A stretch of 64,000 nt of DNA, taken from assembly GCF_010448835.1 (NCBI RefSeq), contig NZ_CP048409.1, forward strand, positions 992,001 to 1,056,000, read 5' to 3'. The translations under genes and the position numbers were made by a program. Of the stretch, positions 34,993-43,309 are shown piece after piece (position 1 is the first letter of the stretch; each line of letters starts with the position of its first letter). This stretch comes from Draconibacterium halophilum (GTDB lineage Bacteria; Bacteroidota; Bacteroidia; Bacteroidales; Prolixibacteraceae). The notes beneath the pieces were generated by a model that was not told the origin of the DNA, ran no database searches, and saw only the letters and a program-made list of their open reading frames with translations.

Positions 34993-35916
34993 TTAGTTTT
35001 GGTTCGACTCTTCAACGGCAGTAATAAATACATCGTTCATACTCGGAATAAGTTCTTCGAATGCCAGAATTTCGGCTGCCGGCATTAACGCCGACAACAA
35101 TTCGTTATTCGAATTCCCGTTCAGATACTGCACTTTCAAGGTGTTTGCCTTTTCCGACTCATCGTGGCTGATGATTTTGTAGTTGGAGCCTAACGCCAGG
35201 TCAATAGCTTTAAATTCGCCCCTGTATTTTATATCGAAAATATTCGTTTTATATTTCATTCGTATTTCATCGGTTGGGCCGTCTTCAATCTTTTTCGATT
35301 TGTTGATTAGTGCAATGTGGTCGCATAATTCCTCCACCGATCCCATATTGTGGGTAGAGAAAATAATGGTAGCACCTTCTGCTTTAAGGTTTAGAATCTC
35401 CTTTTTTAGCAGCTTGGCATTTATGGGGTCGAAGCCACTGAAAGGCTCATCGAATATCAGCAGTTTGGGCTGATGAACAACAGTGGTAATAAACTGCACT
35501 TTTTGCTGCATCCCTTTCGATAATTCTTCCACCTTTTTGTTCCACCAAGGCATAATATCGAATTTCTCGAACCATTGTTTCAGGTTCTTCGACGCATCGC
35601 GGTGCGACATACCTTTTAACTGAGCCAGGTAAATAGCCTGCTCACCAATTTTCATTTTTTTATAAAGTCCGCGTTCTTCGGGCAGATACCCAATATGCGA
35701 AATGTCTGACCGGTTCATTTTTTTCCCGTTCAAAAAAATCTCGCCACTATCGGGGGCCGTAATTTGGTTAATAATGCGGATGAGGGTGGTTTTGCCCGCG
35801 CCATTAGGGCCAAGCAACCCAAAAATACTTTGTTCTTTCACCGAAATGCTAACATCGGTTAATGCCTGTGTGGCAGCAAAAACCTTGTTTACATTGTGCG
35901 CTTCGAATAATTCCAT
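34993..35916 (-). CDS. ABC transporter ATP-binding protein (NatA-like)
   Basis: A 307-residue ATPase: Walker A GPNGAGKTTLI, Q-loop region YLPEERGLY, signature LSKGMQQKVQF, Walker B LLIFDEPFSGFDP and the switch His in STHNMGSV. The C-terminal 80 residues form the extra domain found in NatA-type exporters. It drives the permease encoded just downstream on the same strand. A T-rich spacer of about 470 bases separates it from the act genes upstream. Confidence 0.92.
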   Translation of the reverse strand: MELFEAHNVNKVFAATQALTDVSISVKEQSIFGLLGPNGAGKTTLIRIINQITAPDSGEIFLNGKKMNRSDISHIGYLPEERGLYKKMKIGEQAIYLAQLKGMSHRDASKNLKQWFEKFDIMPWWNKKVEELSKGMQQKVQFITTVVHQPKLLIFDEPFSGFDPINAKLLKKEILNLKAEGATIIFSTHNMGSVEELCDHIALINKSKKIEDGPTDEIRMKYKTNIFDIKYRGEFKAIDLALGSNYKIISHDESEKANTLKVQYLNGNSNNELLSALMPAAEILAFEELIPSMNDVFITAVEESNQN

Positions 35917-36384
35917 GTTGTTTTTTATTGAATAGTAAGATTTAACCTGTGCAAATTACAGGTTTGGTTTTAAATATGCATAAAGAAAGCCTGAAAATAG
36001 TGCCCCTTGAAATAAATATCGGCGAATGGGGATTATTGGAGGATGAATCGGAATTGTTGTTCATATTTTTCCAATTAATCCGGTCGGAATTGTTTCGACG
36101 CATTATGAATTCAATAAAAGTTTCTATGGAATTGTTTTGCGGACACGACGAATTGTCTCGCGGCAATAAAGAATTATAGGTATTATCTAAAGAATAGGGA
36201 TTATTCGATAGAAAACCTCTATTATTTCAAAGAGAATTGTCTCTCGGAGTTATGGAATAGCTTTAAGGCAACACGGAATCATAGATATTCCATTTGGAAG
36301 CAAGGTTGTTTCATAGAGAATTTCTATAGTTCTTACTGGAATCAATCTTCAGCACAGTAGCCAAAGATCGCCAAAACATTTGCT
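35917..36384. other. Intergenic region without convincing gene
   Basis: A 468-base AT-rich spacer. It holds one 76-codon plus-strand frame with no recognisable start signal or motif, which I treat as chance. GAATTGT occurs five times with varied flanks (near 36051, 36087, 36129, 36150 and 36234), and a small AGAGA/TCTCT hairpin is at 36230-36245. No terminator of the expected strength for actF is seen. Confidence 0.5.
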
Positions 36385-37590
36385 TTAAAAATGATGCTGA
36401 ATACTTTCTTCCAGATAAGGATGCTTTTTCGGAACCAAACTGGCTTTGGTAAGTGTTGTTCCTACTACCCACGAAAATAATCCGGCATACCCCAGGAAAC
36501 TACCGATTTCAAGCAGGCCAAACTTGGCTTCGTGAACCGTTGCCGGCCAAATAATGTAGTACAGTTCGGTGTATTGTCCGATTATCAGCAGAAGGATTAC
36601 CGGAATCATAAATAATTTGCTCCTCGAACTCTTTCGCGGCATCAGTACCAAAAACGGAATTCCCCAGTTAATTACGATATTGGCGAAGAATAGCACTTTG
36701 TATACGCCATGCCAGCGGTGCACAAAAAACGATGTTTCTTCCGGAATGTTTCCGTACCATATTAGCATGAACTCAGCAAAATTAAAGTAACCCCAAACTA
36801 TACTCGACATAAAAATATAACGGGTAAAATCGTGCAAATGACTGTGGTTCAGCAAAGGAAATTTTCCTTGTTTTGATAAAATTATTACAATCAGTGCAAT
36901 TATTGAAGAGGCGTGTAAAACTCCGGCCATAAAGCTTTTGCCGGCAAACATGGTACTGAACCAGTGGGGTTCGAGCGACATCAGCATATCAACCGAAAAC
37001 AGGCTGAATGAAAGTGCCAGCACAAAAATCAGAATCTTGGAATAGAACTCCGATTTTTCGAAATAATACATGCCGCCAACTTCGTCTTCTTTTAACGAGA
37101 ATTTGCGCAACACTTTCGACAGAATAATCCATGCGGCAAAGAATAAAACTACCCGTGCAAAAAAGAACGGTACATTCAGGTATGGCGATTTGTGCTGTAA
37201 GATATGGTCGTGCGAAACAACTTCGTGGTGTGTCCATTCAAAAACGGAATGCATGCCAAAATAAAGAATCAGGAAGAATACCGCTGCAAACGGAAGGTAC
37301 GCGGCCATAGCCTCGGGCACACGCTTAAACATAGCCGACCAGCCCGATTGCGTAATGTATTGTATGGCGGCAAAAAAAGCAGCACCAATGGCCAGCGATA
37401 CAAAATAATAATTGTTTAAAAGGTAGTTTGCCCAGGTGCGCTCGGCATCAAAAACAAAACCCAGTGCAAAGGATACTACGCCAACGCCCATTAGCGCGTA
37501 GGTGAGCATTTTAAACTTGTTGGAAAGTATTAATCGGTCTTCCATATCTGTTGCTTTTGTTCTTCTTAGTTTATCGTTCAAATCATTCAT
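36385..37590 (-). CDS. actF: Alternative complex III subunit ActF (NrfD-like membrane protein)
   Basis: A multi-helix membrane protein, about 400 residues, with ten or so hydrophobic segments and the conserved blocks FSVDMLMSLEPHWFSTMFAG and YFNFAEFMLIWYGNIPEE. It is the last act gene in the order A-B-C-D-E-F, which supports the name over the related ActC. It helps bind quinol in the membrane. The longest frame starts at 37599, but that ATG comes from the end of a dispersed repeat (TGTCAT), so I prefer the ATG at 37590 (MNDLNDKLRR). ActF closes the operon. Confidence 0.88.
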   Translation of the reverse strand: MNDLNDKLRRTKATDMEDRLILSNKFKMLTYALMGVGVVSFALGFVFDAERTWANYLLNNYYFVSLAIGAAFFAAIQYITQSGWSAMFKRVPEAMAAYLPFAAVFFLILYFGMHSVFEWTHHEVVSHDHILQHKSPYLNVPFFFARVVLFFAAWIILSKVLRKFSLKEDEVGGMYYFEKSEFYSKILIFVLALSFSLFSVDMLMSLEPHWFSTMFAGKSFMAGVLHASSIIALIVIILSKQGKFPLLNHSHLHDFTRYIFMSSIVWGYFNFAEFMLIWYGNIPEETSFFVHRWHGVYKVLFFANIVINWGIPFLVLMPRKSSRSKLFMIPVILLLIIGQYTELYYIIWPATVHEAKFGLLEIGSFLGYAGLFSWVVGTTLTKASLVPKKHPYLEESIQHHF

Positions 37591-37593
37591 AGT

Positions 37594-37669
37594 TGTCATT
37601 TCGAAGGAGGTACGACTGAGAAATCTTATTCATGAGACAGATTTCTCCTCATTCTTCGTCGAAATGACA
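37594..37669. repeat. Dispersed inverted-repeat element between actE and actF
   Basis: Perfect 11-base inverted ends TGTCATTTCGA (37594-37604) and TCGAAATGACA (37659-37669), with GAGAAATCT and AGATTTCTC as inner arms. This is one of the common intergenic repeats of Bacteroidota. It supplies a false start codon to actF. Confidence 0.65.
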
Positions 37670-37736
37670 GCTTTTATATTCTACTTCCTAATTTTTATAC
37701 CCATGATATTTTAGATGAACTCTCATCATATAATTC

Positions 37737-38453
37737 TCAATTTTGTAATACCTCTTTTACATACATCGCAATTTTCCAGCGGTCGGCTGGCCGGATCATC
37801 GACCCGTGCTCGCCCATAATTCCCTGGCCAACCGTAATTACATGGTAAATGTCCGCTTCGGGATTGGCCAACATCTTTTCGCTTAGTAAACTGGCTGGAG
37901 GAAAGGTGTATTTTTTACTTACATACAACGATCCCTGCCCGTCGCCCTTTTCTCCATGGCACTGCATGCAGTAAATGCCGTACATTTTTTTCCCACGATC
38001 CAGATTTTTTTTATCAAACACCACCGGGTTTTCCAGAGTGGCTGCTGCCAGCGCACGGTCTTCTTCCGTTTTTTCGTAAGCGTAAGGAACGGTGCCACGT
38101 GGAATTGTTCCCGGAACAGGTGGCTGCATGGTTTTTCCGTCGGCAAAATTGGGATTGGGCGTGTAGCTCTCGTAAGCCGGAGAGGCAACCATATCATCGA
38201 AATACTGCCAGCCTGTTGTTCGGCGGTTGTAATCGCAGGAAGAAATCAAGGCAAGAGTAAAAAGTAAAAAGGCAAACTTTAAACCGTCCTTTAGGGCGGT
38301 GTGGACATTGTTTGGCTTCCTGATATTGAAACTTTGAAAATTGTTAACTTGTAAAATAACAATTTTCAAAGTTTCAATTAGCTGCTGTACCTGCGTGATC
38401 ACCGCCCTAAAGGACGGTGCAAAATATTTTCTAATTGATTTTATTAAGTCCAT
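37737..38453 (-). CDS. actE: Alternative complex III cytochrome ActE, with in-frame palindromic insertion
   Basis: A 238-codon monoheme cytochrome c lipoprotein. The heme motif CMQCH is at 162-166, with a distal Met in the MGEHGSM region. The lipobox LALISSC (Cys73) is preceded by 57 residues instead of the usual 15-20. Residues 12-57 are encoded by a 138-base palindromic element (38283-38420) that keeps the frame. Removing it would leave an ordinary signal peptide, MDLIKSIRKYF followed by LKFAFLLFTL. Whether the long version is still secreted is not known. The gene follows actD by two bases. Confidence 0.85.
   Translation of the reverse strand: MDLIKSIRKYFAPSFRAVITQVQQLIETLKIVILQVNNFQSFNIRKPNNVHTALKDGLKFAFLLFTLALISSCDYNRRTTGWQYFDDMVASPAYESYTPNPNFADGKTMQPPVPGTIPRGTVPYAYEKTEEDRALAAATLENPVVFDKKNLDRGKKMYGIYCMQCHGEKGDGQGSLYVSKKYTFPPASLLSEKMLANPEADIYHVITVGQGIMGEHGSMIRPADRWKIAMYVKEVLQN
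38283..38418. repeat. Palindromic mobile-like element inserted in actE
   Basis: Outer ends are a perfect 19-base inverted repeat (38283-38301 and 38400-38418), each itself a hairpin of the form CCGTCC-TTTA-GGGCGG. Inside is a perfect 22-base inverted repeat (38325-38346 and 38357-38378) around a 10-base loop. The element carries no gene and resembles REP/MITE-type elements, which depend on a transposase elsewhere. A target duplication was not evident. Confidence 0.75.
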
Positions 38454-38455
38454 AG

Positions 38456-38953
38456 TTATTCAATTTTACCATGTTCTGTGAGGATCGATTTAACTGATTC
38501 GCTGTTGCTTGCCATTCCGGCCTCGTCGAATACCATAACAAATTTATCGTCGGTGGCACGCTCGTGAAATATCTCTGCTCTTTTGCCGGGAAAAATTTTT
38601 GCCCTTGCCGAAAAGGTAAAAAGCGTGAGCAATGTAATAGCAAGAATAGTAGCAACAATTGTTACCACAATAAACGACGGAAAAGCATTATAGGGTTTCC
38701 CTCCATAACGCAAGGGCCAATCGATAACTGCCGCATAAGTTAGAAATCCAAGAATCCCAATTGCGGCAAACAGTCCGTAGAAGAAAGCGGCATGCGTAAT
38801 ACGTGTTTTAATGGGCATTCCTTCCAGAATCTCGTGCACCGGGTAAGGCGTATAAACCTCAACCGGAGTAACTCCTTTGTCTTTTAATTTCTCAAAAGCA
38901 TCAACTAAAGTTGCTTCGTCGTCAAAAACGCCAAGGATATATTTTTTACTCAT
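38456..38953 (-). CDS. actD: Alternative complex III subunit ActD (DUF3341)
   Basis: A 165-residue inner-membrane protein with the DUF3341 pattern: KYILGVFDDEATLVDAFEKL at the start, PYPVHEILEGMP, two membrane helices (about 54-75 and 95-118), and a cytoplasmic tail. It stabilises the complex and has no cofactor. It overlaps the end of actC by eight bases, so the two are translationally coupled. Confidence 0.9.
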   Translation of the reverse strand: MSKKYILGVFDDEATLVDAFEKLKDKGVTPVEVYTPYPVHEILEGMPIKTRITHAAFFYGLFAAIGILGFLTYAAVIDWPLRYGGKPYNAFPSFIVVTIVATILAITLLTLFTFSARAKIFPGKRAEIFHERATDDKFVMVFDEAGMASNSESVKSILTEHGKIE

Positions 38954-40331
38954 GACTCTTTGCTTTTAGTTGTCCGTTATTTGGTTTGTCGAATTTGGCC
39001 ACACTTTTTAATTCAGAAATGGCAATCATTGGAATGTAGCGGAAGAACAACAGTACGCCGGCAAGAAACATTCCGAGTGTCCCGACAAAGAATCCTATTT
39101 CAACCCAGGAAGGCGAGTAGTTCGCCCAATTGGCTGGTAAGTAATCGCGGCTAAGCGTGGTAACCACAATGTTAAAGCGCTCGAACCACATACCAATATT
39201 GATAATGATTGAAATGATGAAAACAATCCACATGCGTTTACGAACGGCTTTAAACCAAAACAGCTGTGGAACCACGGCATTGGCGGTAAACATGATCCAA
39301 AACTGAAGTGCATAATCGCCAAACAAACGGTTTTGGAAGAACATATAAGTTTCGTATTCCGAGGCTGAATACCAGGCAATAAAAATCTCTGTCATGTAGG
39401 CTGTTCCCATAATGAGTGAAATAAATATCAGAATCCGGCAAATCGCATCAATATGTCTGTCGGTAATAAAATCGTTCATTTTGTATAGGCCACGCATCGT
39501 AATTACCAAGGTGAGCACCATTGCAAATCCCGAGAAGATTGCCCCGATTACAAAATACGGTGGAAAAATGGTGGTGTGCCAACCGGCTTGTACCGAAACA
39601 GCAAAGTCAGTAGCTACAATCGAGTGTACCGAAACGACCAAAACGGCAGCAATTCCGCCAAGTACAAAACTCAGGCCTTCAAAACGCAGCCACTCGCGGC
39701 TAGAACCGGTCCAGCCAAAGGCAAAAAATCCGTAAACTGCTTTTTTAATTTTCGATTTAGCAGTGTCGCGTATGGTGGCAAAATCAGGTACCATTCCAAA
39801 ATACCAGAAGCTTGCTGATATAAGCAGGTAGGCCGAAATAGCCACAAAGTCCCAGAAAAGGGGAGAGTTAAAATTCACCCAAAGTGGTCCCCGCGTATTC
39901 GGATACGGGAAAATAAAGAAAAACAACCACGGACGCCCCATGTGTAACAGCGGGAAAAGACTGGCACAGAAAACGGCAACAACGGTCATTGCCTCTGCAG
40001 CACGGTTAATGGCTGTTCTCCATTTTTGTCGTAAGATGAGCAGGAAAATGGAAAATGCTGTTCCGGCATGTCCGATACCAATCCACCAAACAAAATTGAT
40101 GATGGCCCAACCCCAGGCAACCGAGTTGTTAACTCCCCAGGTGCCAATTCCGGTTGAAATGGTTACGTATTTGCAATACAAACCAAATCCGAACATGCCC
40201 AAACTCACCAGCATGGCTGCATACCACCATAACGGTGTTTTGGCATGGATGGGTGCTAATATCTCCCTCGATATCTGGCTATGCGATTTTTCGCCATCAA
40301 TTAGCTTTCCCCTTACGGCTGAATTATACAT
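38946..40331 (-). CDS. actC: Alternative complex III subunit ActC (NrfD/PsrC-like quinol-binding protein)
   Basis: A 461-residue membrane protein with about ten helices, including WWIGIGHAGTAFSIFLLILR (helix with the quinol-site His), FPLLHMGRPW and WGTAYMTE-like segment MGTAYMTEIFIAWYS. It receives electrons from quinol and passes them to the ActB iron-sulfur clusters. The start is six bases after actB, as in other Bacteroidota operons. Its length and motifs are intact. Confidence 0.92.
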   Translation of the reverse strand: MYNSAVRGKLIDGEKSHSQISREILAPIHAKTPLWWYAAMLVSLGMFGFGLYCKYVTISTGIGTWGVNNSVAWGWAIINFVWWIGIGHAGTAFSIFLLILRQKWRTAINRAAEAMTVVAVFCASLFPLLHMGRPWLFFFIFPYPNTRGPLWVNFNSPLFWDFVAISAYLLISASFWYFGMVPDFATIRDTAKSKIKKAVYGFFAFGWTGSSREWLRFEGLSFVLGGIAAVLVVSVHSIVATDFAVSVQAGWHTTIFPPYFVIGAIFSGFAMVLTLVITMRGLYKMNDFITDRHIDAICRILIFISLIMGTAYMTEIFIAWYSASEYETYMFFQNRLFGDYALQFWIMFTANAVVPQLFWFKAVRKRMWIVFIISIIINIGMWFERFNIVVTTLSRDYLPANWANYSPSWVEIGFFVGTLGMFLAGVLLFFRYIPMIAISELKSVAKFDKPNNGQLKAKSHE

Positions 40332-40337
40332 AGGCGT

Positions 40338-41939
40338 TTATGCTTTTTTGTTTCTTACTTTAGTTAAATAACCTACCGATGGCAGGGTGTGCAGCTCTTC
40401 CAGTAAATGGTAATTTCGCTCGTTTTTAAACATTTTATTAATCTTGCTGCTCTCATTGTTTAAATCTCCAAAAACCAGTGCATCGGCTGGGCATGACTGA
40501 ACACAGGCAGGTTGAACCTCTCCGTCCTCCAATTTTCTACCGTCAACTTTGGCTTCTGCTTTCTTCTCCTGAATACGTTGTACACAGAACGAGCATTTTT
40601 CAACCACACCACGCGAGCGTACGGTAACATCAGGGTTTAGCACCATACGTCCTAAATCGCTGTTTGAGTTAAAATCGAATTTATCGTTGTTTACATACTG
40701 AAACCAGTTAAAACGACGCACCTTATACGGGCAGTTGTTCACACAATATTTGGTTCCTACGCATCGGTTGTAGGCCATTTGGTTTAATCCTTCCTCGCTG
40801 TGTGGAGTGGCCGAAACGGGGCATACATTTTCGCATGGTGCATTATCGCAATGCTGGCACATTACCGGCTGATGATATACATCCGGATTTTCAGCATCGT
40901 TAGAAAAATAGCGGTCAACACGAATCCAGTGCATAATCCGCCGATTCCGAACCTGCTCTTTCCCGATTACCTGCACGTTGTTTTCGGCCTGGCACGAGAT
41001 AGAACAGTTTCCACATCCCACACAGCTTCCCAAATCAACTGCCATTGCCCAGTGATGGCCTTTGAACTCCTGCTCAGGATACAAAGAAACGTGATGTTTT
41101 TGATGCTCTTCGCGGATTTCATTTCCCGAAGCCGGATCAAGTTGCCACTTATCAAAATTTGTTTCACGAACAATTGGCCGGCCTTCCATTGAATGGTGCG
41201 TTTGCGATAAAGCCAGTTCGAATGTTTTTTCTGTTGTTTGCACATCGGCACCACTTATCCAAAGTTGTTTGGCATTGTTTTGAATCGATGCCAGCTTGTA
41301 CATGTTTTTACCAACTCCGTCGCCCACTTTTCCGGCAATTTGGCGGCCGTAGCCTAATGCCACCGAAATCGTTTCAGGCGCTTGTCCGGGTTGCACAAAA
41401 ACGGGCATTTCAATACCGTTAATGCTGATTACCGATTCGTTTTGAACGCCATTTTCTTCGGCCCATTTTACGGGTACTGCAGCAAAATTATCCCAGCTGA
41501 TCTTCGCAACTGGGTCGGGTAGTTCCTGCAACCACGGATTGTTGGCCGAGCTTCCGTCTTTTAATGCTACACTTTGGTAGAGGGTAATTTCCCAGCCCCG
41601 AGATTCAGCACTGCCGAGTTCTAATGCATCTTCCAATCCATTTTCGTTATAAAGCGGGGCATCAGAAGTTATTTCTGTTTCGAATACTCCCTTTTGTAAT
41701 GCATAGTTCCAGAACAAACGGGTATCGGAATATTTTGATTGTGAGGCTGAGAAGTTCTCTTCCCAGTTCGTTTTTACAATTTCGTAATAGTTAGGCTGCT
41801 CTTCTCCTGCCCATTTTAGCAGTGTTTCCTGTACCTGTCGGCTATCGAAAAGTTTTGAGATGGTAGGTTGCACCAAGCTGAAAATTCCTTTTTTGGTTCG
41901 GCATCGTTCCACGCTTCGAGGTAATGTGGCGCAGGACAT
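40338..41939 (-). CDS. actB: C-terminal fragment of ActB (iron-sulfur part)
   Basis: The frame is real from about 41889 down to 40338; its first codons read over the wrong frame. The ferredoxin domain has all ligands: CVGCGNCSISC, CQHCDNAPCENVC, CVGTKYCVNNC, and CSFC with ACVQSC. These ligands fit three 4Fe-4S clusters and one 3Fe-4S cluster, which take electrons from ActC to ActA. No stop or other lesion interrupts it. Confidence 0.8.
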   Translation of the reverse strand: MSCATLPRSVERCRTKKGIFSLVQPTISKLFDSRQVQETLLKWAGEEQPNYYEIVKTNWEENFSASQSKYSDTRLFWNYALQKGVFETEITSDAPLYNENGLEDALELGSAESRGWEITLYQSVALKDGSSANNPWLQELPDPVAKISWDNFAAVPVKWAEENGVQNESVISINGIEMPVFVQPGQAPETISVALGYGRQIAGKVGDGVGKNMYKLASIQNNAKQLWISGADVQTTEKTFELALSQTHHSMEGRPIVRETNFDKWQLDPASGNEIREEHQKHHVSLYPEQEFKGHHWAMAVDLGSCVGCGNCSISCQAENNVQVIGKEQVRNRRIMHWIRVDRYFSNDAENPDVYHQPVMCQHCDNAPCENVCPVSATPHSEEGLNQMAYNRCVGTKYCVNNCPYKVRRFNWFQYVNNDKFDFNSNSDLGRMVLNPDVTVRSRGVVEKCSFCVQRIQEKKAEAKVDGRKLEDGEVQPACVQSCPADALVFGDLNNESSKINKMFKNERNYHLLEELHTLPSVGYLTKVRNKKA

Positions 41940-43276
41940 ACCCAGTAACTGGCGGCAGTAGTTTCGTCTTTTCTGTCGGAAAACGAAACAGAAAGTTCGG
42001 TACCCGAAATCAAATTTTCTATTTCTTCACCATTCGGATGATTATAAACCGGATTTACACCCCAGCATAGCAGGCCGGCAACTTCTTTATTTTTTAGTTC
42101 TGAAATTAATTTCTCGAAATCGGCATCAATAGCCTGGTGGGTATGTAATGGCCTGTCGAGTAAAATCGTTGAGCTGTAATTTCCCAAAAGATTATTAATG
42201 GCATTTACAATCAGGTGTATAGTTACATCGTTGCTTCCTGAAATAACCATCGACTTCCCTTCGTTTGCCAGCAGATCGTCGGCCAGTCCTTTTATATCAA
42301 CCGGACTGCCAGGCGCTGCAATGGTCACAAACCCTTTTGCCTGCATTAATTGGTAGTAGAGGGCTTTTAAAATCGTCTTTTCTTCTGATGGTTTTATGGG
42401 AACACGCACATCGGCATTTGAGCCAGTCAGAGTCATTCCCGACTCGAACTGATAATGACGACTCATTTCGTCGCCTTTATCCAGCACTTTTCTTCCGGCT
42501 GCGTAACCTTTTGTATATTCTGTTGAAGAAAGCCAGGTACCTAAAAAGTCGGCACCAAAACTGGCAATTACTTTTGCACGCTCAAAACGGTAGTCGGGAA
42601 TTAGTGCAGCTCCAAAACTTTGTTGATTGGCCTGCAGCATTCCGCTTGCCGAAACCGAATCGTATTGAACCCACTCAACATTGGGGAATTTCTCCTGAAA
42701 GCTTCCGATTACTTTTTTTGTTGTTGGCGAAATTATGGTTGACGTAAGCAAAACAACTTTTTTATTGTCGTTATTCAGTTGCTCCAGTTTTTTTGTGATG
42801 TAACTGTCTACTTCCTCCCAGTTTGTTGCTTTTCCTTTTTTTTGCGGTGTTTTAAATCGGGCATCATCGTATAGATCAAGAACGGAAGCCTGAACCCGGG
42901 CAGATGTTCCTTTTTGTGAAATGGATGACAAATCGTTGCCCTCAATTTTAATGGGGCGACCGTCGCGTACTTTCACCAAAACACTGCAGTATTCGTTGGC
43001 TTCAAAATAGCTTGAGGCATAATAGTTGGCCATTCCGGGGGTTACTTCTTCTGGTTTTACCAAATAAGGAATGGCTTTGTTAACCGGGCGTTTACAGCTG
43101 GCAACAACCGCTGCCGTTGCAACACTGAAACCAAACGTTTTCAGAAAATCGCGCCTTGATGAACCGGAAGCTTTTTTCATAGTGGCACGCTTCGCATCCA
43201 GTTCCAGTTTAATCTCGTTTTGCTTAAACTCTGCCGGATTATTAAACTCGTCTAAACTTCTCCAATATTTTGTCAT
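41816..43276 (-). CDS. actB: N-terminal fragment of ActB (Tat signal and molybdopterin-like domain)
   Basis: The first 462 codons of this frame are real and end at the A6 run; the rest is out of frame. It starts MTKYWRSLDEFNN, has GSSRRDFLKTFG at 38-49 and a lipobox-like VVASC (Cys61), then the large domain with YLVKPEEVTPG and SFGADFLGTWLS. It begins 33 bases after actA on the same strand. Confidence 0.8.
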   Translation of the reverse strand: MTKYWRSLDEFNNPAEFKQNEIKLELDAKRATMKKASGSSRRDFLKTFGFSVATAAVVASCKRPVNKAIPYLVKPEEVTPGMANYYASSYFEANEYCSVLVKVRDGRPIKIEGNDLSSISQKGTSARVQASVLDLYDDARFKTPQKKGKATNWEEVDSYITKKLEQLNNDNKKVVLLTSTIISPTTKKVIGSFQEKFPNVEWVQYDSVSASGMLQANQQSFGAALIPDYRFERAKVIASFGADFLGTWLSSTEYTKGYAAGRKVLDKGDEMSRHYQFESGMTLTGSNADVRVPIKPSEEKTILKALYYQLMQAKGFVTIAAPGSPVDIKGLADDLLANEGKSMVISGSNDVTIHLIVNAINNLLGNYSSTILLDRPLHTHQAIDADFEKLISELKNKEVAGLLCWGVNPVYNHPNGEEIENLISGTELSVSFSDRKDETTAASYWVCPAPHYLEAWNDAEPKKEFSAWCNLPSQNFSIADRYRKHC

Positions 43277-43309
43277 AGTTTGTTTGATTCTGCTTTAAAC
43301 TTGAACTTA

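Larger units (their letters stand above)
40338..43276 (-). pseudogene. actB: Alternative complex III subunit ActB, split by a one-base deletion
   Basis: Two frames form one gene of 979 codons plus stop. The first ends ...AWNDAEPKK; the second continues GIFSLVQPTIS. The break lies at A6 (T6 at 41889-41894 on the plus strand); a seventh A joins them as AEPKKGIFSL. The product has a Tat-like SRRDFLKTF motif (residues 40-48), a molybdopterin-fold domain without its cofactor in known members, and a ferredoxin domain with four clusters. The heptamer A AAA AAG is also a classic -1 slippage site, so programmed frameshifting is formally possible, but other Bacteroidota act genes use one frame. Confidence 0.85.

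Noticed and set aside
35949..36179. 76-codon plus-strand ORF between the ABC ATPase and actF
   Set aside because: No family motif, no start signal, and the sequence is made of the repeated GAATTGT pattern; chance ORF.
38283..38420. Invertible promoter or phase switch in actE
   Set aside because: The nested repeats could allow inversion, but there is no recombinase nearby and the element is inside the coding frame.
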